DNA of 8,430 nucleotides from the NCBI GenBank assembly GCA_937930625.1, contig CALHBW010000191.1:1-8430 (forward strand). Reading direction: 5' to 3'. Shown here piece by piece: positions 6,367 through 8,430 of this stretch. Position numbers and translations under genes: made by a program. Each line of letters starts with the position of its first letter. Position 1 is the first letter of the stretch. The DNA comes from an uncultured Saprospiraceae bacterium (GTDB lineage Bacteria > Bacteroidota > Bacteroidia > Chitinophagales > Saprospiraceae). Below the pieces are notes generated by a model. The model was not told the origin of the DNA. It made no database searches and saw only the letters and a program-made list of their open reading frames with translations.

Positions 6367-7278
6367 CTAAGTGCGCGGATGAAATCGCAAAATCGTTTCC
6401 CGCAAAAAATCTGTATCAAGGTGCGTATAAATCTCCGTAGTCGTAATAGATTCATGCCCCAACATATCCTGAATAGCGCGTAAATCTGCTCCGCCTTCAA
6501 TCAAATGTGTCGCAAACGAATGTCGAAACGTATGCGGACTCACCTTCTTTTTGATACCTGCCAATCCTGCTAATTTTTTCACAATCGTAAATACCATGAC
6601 GCGCGTGAGTTGCTTGCCTCGTCGATTAAGAAACAGAATATCAGCATGTTCGGGATGGATACGTTTGAGGCTTTGTCTGCCGTCGTGGTGGTCGAGATAG
6701 TCGCGGATGGCAGATCGCGCACTCTCGCCAATGGGAATGAGGCGTTCTTTATTGCCTTTTCCGAGAATTTTGATAAAGCCAATATCAAGGTACAAATTGG
6801 AAATACGTAAACCCGTCAACTCACTCACGCGCAAGCCACAAGCGTATAGCGTTTCGAGCATTGCTACATTTCGAATTTTGATGTATTCATTCTTTTCAAA
6901 TTGCAATGCACTGATTATCAAGTTAATTTCATCGGGAGTCAATACATGCGGAATTTTTCGGTCTAATCGTGGAGCTTCTAATAGTACCGCCGGACTTTCA
7001 TCCAACAAATCTTCCACCATCAAATATTTAAAAAACGCCTTCAAACCGGAAATCACCCGCGCCTGTGAGCGTGGATTCAGACCCAATTCATTGATATAAT
7101 GTATAAATTCCTGTAAATGGGCGAGTTCAATTTCTTTATAATTCAATTCATATTCGCGTAGCGCAAGAAACTCCACAAATTTACTAACATCACGTATATA
7201 TGCCTCAATGGAATTTTCCGACAAGGAACGCTCCAACATCAAATAGCCCTGAAAACCCTTAATATACGATTGCCACAT
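6367..7278 (-). CDS. xerD: Site-specific tyrosine recombinase XerD
   Basis: The 303-residue product is close to the usual length of about 300 for XerC/XerD. The N-terminal core-binding domain (about 5-95) carries LSENSIEAYIRDVSKFVEFL and the SGLKAFFKYL segment. The catalytic domain (about 108-300) has all expected residues: R150 in ACGLRVSEL, K174 in GKGNKER, H249 and R252 in SPHTFRHSFATHL, H275 in DMLGHESI, and the nucleophile Y284 in TEIYTH. With XerC it resolves chromosome dimers at dif during division. I favour XerD over XerC on overall appearance (HTFRHSFATHLIEGGADLRAIQDMLGHESITTTEIYTH is the XerD-like version), but a related integrase-type paralogue is not excluded. ATG 7278 is the natural start. 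The gene is convergent with the rpn-like gene and is preceded, 23 bp upstream of its start, by the repeat cluster. Confidence 0.9.
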   Translation of the reverse strand: MWQSYIKGFQGYLMLERSLSENSIEAYIRDVSKFVEFLALREYELNYKEIELAHLQEFIHYINELGLNPRSQARVISGLKAFFKYLMVEDLLDESPAVLLEAPRLDRKIPHVLTPDEINLIISALQFEKNEYIKIRNVAMLETLYACGLRVSELTGLRISNLYLDIGFIKILGKGNKERLIPIGESARSAIRDYLDHHDGRQSLKRIHPEHADILFLNRRGKQLTRVMVFTIVKKLAGLAGIKKKVSPHTFRHSFATHLIEGGADLRAIQDMLGHESITTTEIYTHLDTDFLRETILRFHPRT

Positions 7279-7300
7279 TATTAATGCTTAAATGCGAGTT

Positions 7301-7569
7301 CTGTAATGACTGCTTTACAGGCTGACCGCGAATACTGTAATGACTGCTTTAGCTGTCAAGTGAAATGAAAATATATTTATAAATTATTTTTTTTGAAGTT
7401 TTTAAAAATTAAAATAACTAGGCATTTGACAGCTAAAGCAGTCATTACGGAGTTTCTGGTCAGCCTGTTTAGCTGTCAAATATTTTTACTCTAATTCTAT
7501 AACTAATTTAAAATGAGTTGTTTATGTAGTGTTTTCGTTGTTCACTTGACAGCTAAAGCAGTCATTACA
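7301..7569. repeat. Inverted-repeat cluster upstream of xerD (outer element)
   Basis: A 23-bp motif, containing TGACTGCTTTAGCTGTCA, occurs complete on the plus strand at 7337-7359 and on the minus strand at 7426-7448 and 7546-7568. It also occurs split at 7303-7317 plus 7468-7476. The stretches 7336-7364 and 7541-7569 are perfect 29-bp reverse complements. If the inner 150-bp element and one TTTA are removed, the outer DNA becomes a roughly 115-bp unit with the same motif inverted at both ends. The sequence AGTT flanks both ends (7297-7300 is GAGT-like with AGTT at 7297-7300; 7570-7573 AGTT), but one extra base on the left makes a target duplication uncertain. It fills most of the 299-bp spacer; no gene is seen there. 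Confidence 0.75.
7318..7467. mobile_element. 150-bp MITE-like element with TTTA target duplication
   Basis: The ends CAGGCTGACC (7318-7327) and GGTCAGCCTG (7458-7467) are perfect 10-bp inverted repeats. Inward of each, after a 9-base less conserved spacer, lies the 23-bp motif in inverted orientation, so the terminal arms extend to 42 bp (about 36 of 42 matching). The centre (7360-7425) is A/T-rich and noncoding. TTTA precedes the left end (7314-7317) and follows the right end (7468-7471). Deleting the element and one TTTA rebuilds an intact copy of the 23-bp motif, as expected for insertion with a 4-bp target duplication. It encodes no transposase, so any movement would need one supplied elsewhere. 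Seen directly: ends, flanks and reconstruction. Inferred: mobility. Confidence 0.7.
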
Positions 7570-7577
7570 AGTTACAA

Positions 7578-8315
7578 TCAAAACACCCCGCCATTAGCGT
7601 GCAATACATGTCCATTAACAAATCCCGCCTCTTTCGATGCCAAAAATAGATAAGCATACGCCATATCTTCCGGCGTACCGATACGCCGTACAGGAATTTG
7701 TGCAATACCTGCATCAATTATATTTTGCGGCATAGAAGCCGTCATATCTGTCATGATAAATCCGGGTGCGATGGCATTTGCAGTGATGCCGTATTTGCCG
7801 ACTTCCTTAGCAAGTGCCTTCGTAAAACCGATAATCGCCGCCTTCGTAGCCGCATAATTCGTCTGACCAAATGCGCCAAGTACACCATTAATAGATGAAG
7901 CCGATACGATGCGTCCGTAACCCGCTTCGCGCATGTAAGGCAGCACTACCTTCGTTGCATTATACGTGCCATTGAGATTGACATTGATGACGCTATCCCA
8001 TTCCTCATCCGTCATTTTGGCAAATGAACGGTCGCGGATAATACCCGCATTATTGATGAGAATATCAATTCTATCATGTTGTGCCTGCGCTTCTGCGGCA
8101 GCTTTTTTGACATCTTCGCGGTCGGTAATATCTGTTTTTCGAAAAGAAATTTTTCCACCTTGCGCCGCGATGGTATCTGCTGCAATTTGTCCCTCATCAA
8201 TCACATCCCACGAAATTACAGTCGCGCCATGCTTGCAAAATACTTCGCAAATGCCTTTTCCGATGCCTTTTGCACCGCCTGTTATGATAGCAACTTGTCC
8301 TTCTAATCTGTTCAT
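7578..8315 (-). CDS. fabG: SDR-family 3-oxoacyl-ACP / acetoacetyl-CoA reductase-like protein
   Basis: Classical short-chain dehydrogenase of 245 residues from ATG 8315 (a TTG two codons upstream is less likely). Visible motifs: TGGAKGIG dinucleotide loop (12-19), D62 in KTDIT, NNAG (88-91), N113 in INVNLNG, S141 in SASSINGV, and Y154/K158 in NYAATK, followed by APGFIMTDM (183-191). The N-S-Y-K tetrad is therefore complete. NNAGIIRDRSFAKMT and GAFGQTNYAATKAAIIGFTK are typical of FabG and PhaB, which reduce 3-oxoacyl-ACP or acetoacetyl-CoA in fatty acid or polyhydroxyalkanoate synthesis. D37 at the end of the second strand (ISWDV) usually signals NAD(H) rather than NADP(H), which is atypical for biosynthetic FabG. 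The substrate could be another 3-hydroxyacyl compound. The gene symbol is the closest general name. It stands alone; its stop lies 8 bp from the repeat cluster. Confidence 0.85.
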   Translation of the reverse strand: MNRLEGQVAIITGGAKGIGKGICEVFCKHGATVISWDVIDEGQIAADTIAAQGGKISFRKTDITDREDVKKAAAEAQAQHDRIDILINNAGIIRDRSFAKMTDEEWDSVINVNLNGTYNATKVVLPYMREAGYGRIVSASSINGVLGAFGQTNYAATKAAIIGFTKALAKEVGKYGITANAIAPGFIMTDMTASMPQNIIDAGIAQIPVRRIGTPEDMAYAYLFLASKEAGFVNGHVLHANGGVF

Positions 8316-8336
8316 AAACAATGTTTTGTAAATGTA

Positions 8337-8357
8337 GCGCGGTACTTCCAGTCCGCG
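8337..8357 (+). repeat. GC-rich dispersed repeat, diverged copy
   Basis: CGGTACTTCCAGTCCG (8340-8355) matches CGGTGCTTCCAGCCCG at 14 of 16 positions and is flanked by GCG on both sides. It lies 22 bp upstream of the reductase start codon, in DNA far richer in G and C than the neighbouring spacers. Confidence 0.65.
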
Positions 8358-8367
8358 TTTGGTAGAA

Positions 8368-8429
8368 CGGTGCTTCCAGCCCGTTCCGGTGTAAATACTA
8401 AACTAATGCGGCGCGGGCTGGAAGCACCG
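8368..8429. repeat. Perfect 16-bp inverted repeat of the same GC-rich family
   Basis: CGGTGCTTCCAGCCCG (8368-8383) and CGGGCTGGAAGCACCG (8414-8429) are exact reverse complements separated by 30 bases of A/T-rich DNA. They could fold as a strong hairpin. The right arm ends one base before the window edge, so the cluster probably continues outside. On the plus strand this could act as an RNA hairpin; on the minus strand it would lie upstream of the reductase promoter region. Confidence 0.8.
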
Positions 8430-8430
8430 C

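Noticed and set aside
6707..7099. 130-codon open frame on the plus strand opposite xerD
   Set aside because: It is antisense to the catalytic domain of xerD and has no recognisable motif or upstream signals.
7301..7569. CRISPR array or Xer dif site
   Set aside because: The repeats are inverted as well as direct and irregularly spaced, with no uniform spacers. The core has a 2-base centre rather than the 11-6-11 layout of dif.
7966..8331. 121-codon open frame on the plus strand opposite the reductase gene
   Set aside because: It is antisense to the conserved cofactor-binding part of the reductase and shows no domain.
8358..8400. tRNA-like string GGTAGAACGG followed by GTTCCGGTG
   Set aside because: There is no acceptor stem, anticodon arm or proper T-loop sequence; the resemblance comes from the GC-rich repeat.

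Overview
The window comes from a member of the Bacteroidota. The evidence is a type IX secretion (T9SS) C-terminal sorting domain, a TonB-dependent receptor with an N-terminal carboxypeptidase-like regulatory domain, AT-rich intergenic DNA with TTTG / TAnnTTTG-like promoter elements, and no clear Shine-Dalgarno sequences. A Saprospiria or Chitinophagia-like genus would fit, but this cannot be settled from one window.

Layout. 1-136: leader with an 11-bp perfect inverted repeat. 137-1069 (+): YeiH-family membrane transporter. 1126-1539 (-): very small T9SS-sorted protein, convergent with yeiH across a possible bidirectional terminator. 1759-2361 (+): 200-aa protein with PD-(D/E)XK nuclease-like motifs, bracketed by two copies of a 42-bp direct repeat. 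2549-5236 (+): 895-aa TonB-dependent outer membrane receptor. 5266-6342 (+): Rpn/transposase-like PD-(D/E)XK protein with a tandem-repeat coiled-coil tail, starting 29 bp after the receptor stop. 6367-7278 (-): tyrosine recombinase XerD. 7279-7577: a gene-free stretch almost filled by inverted repeats. 7578-8315 (-): FabG/PhaB-type short-chain dehydrogenase. 8337-8430: GC-rich dispersed repeats running off the window end.

The genes do not form one pathway. They look like independent housekeeping and accessory genes separated by repeat-rich spacers. The receptor has no SusD partner and sits between two genes with nuclease-like folds, an arrangement usual for accessory DNA.

The most interesting part is 7301-7569. 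A 150-bp element (7318-7467) with perfect 10-bp ends CAGGCTGACC / GGTCAGCCTG is flanked by TTTA on both sides. Removing the element and one TTTA restores an intact 23-bp repeat that also occurs three more times in the same spacer. This reads as a small non-autonomous mobile element (MITE-like) inserted into the palindromic core of a related, older inverted-repeat element, directly upstream of xerD.
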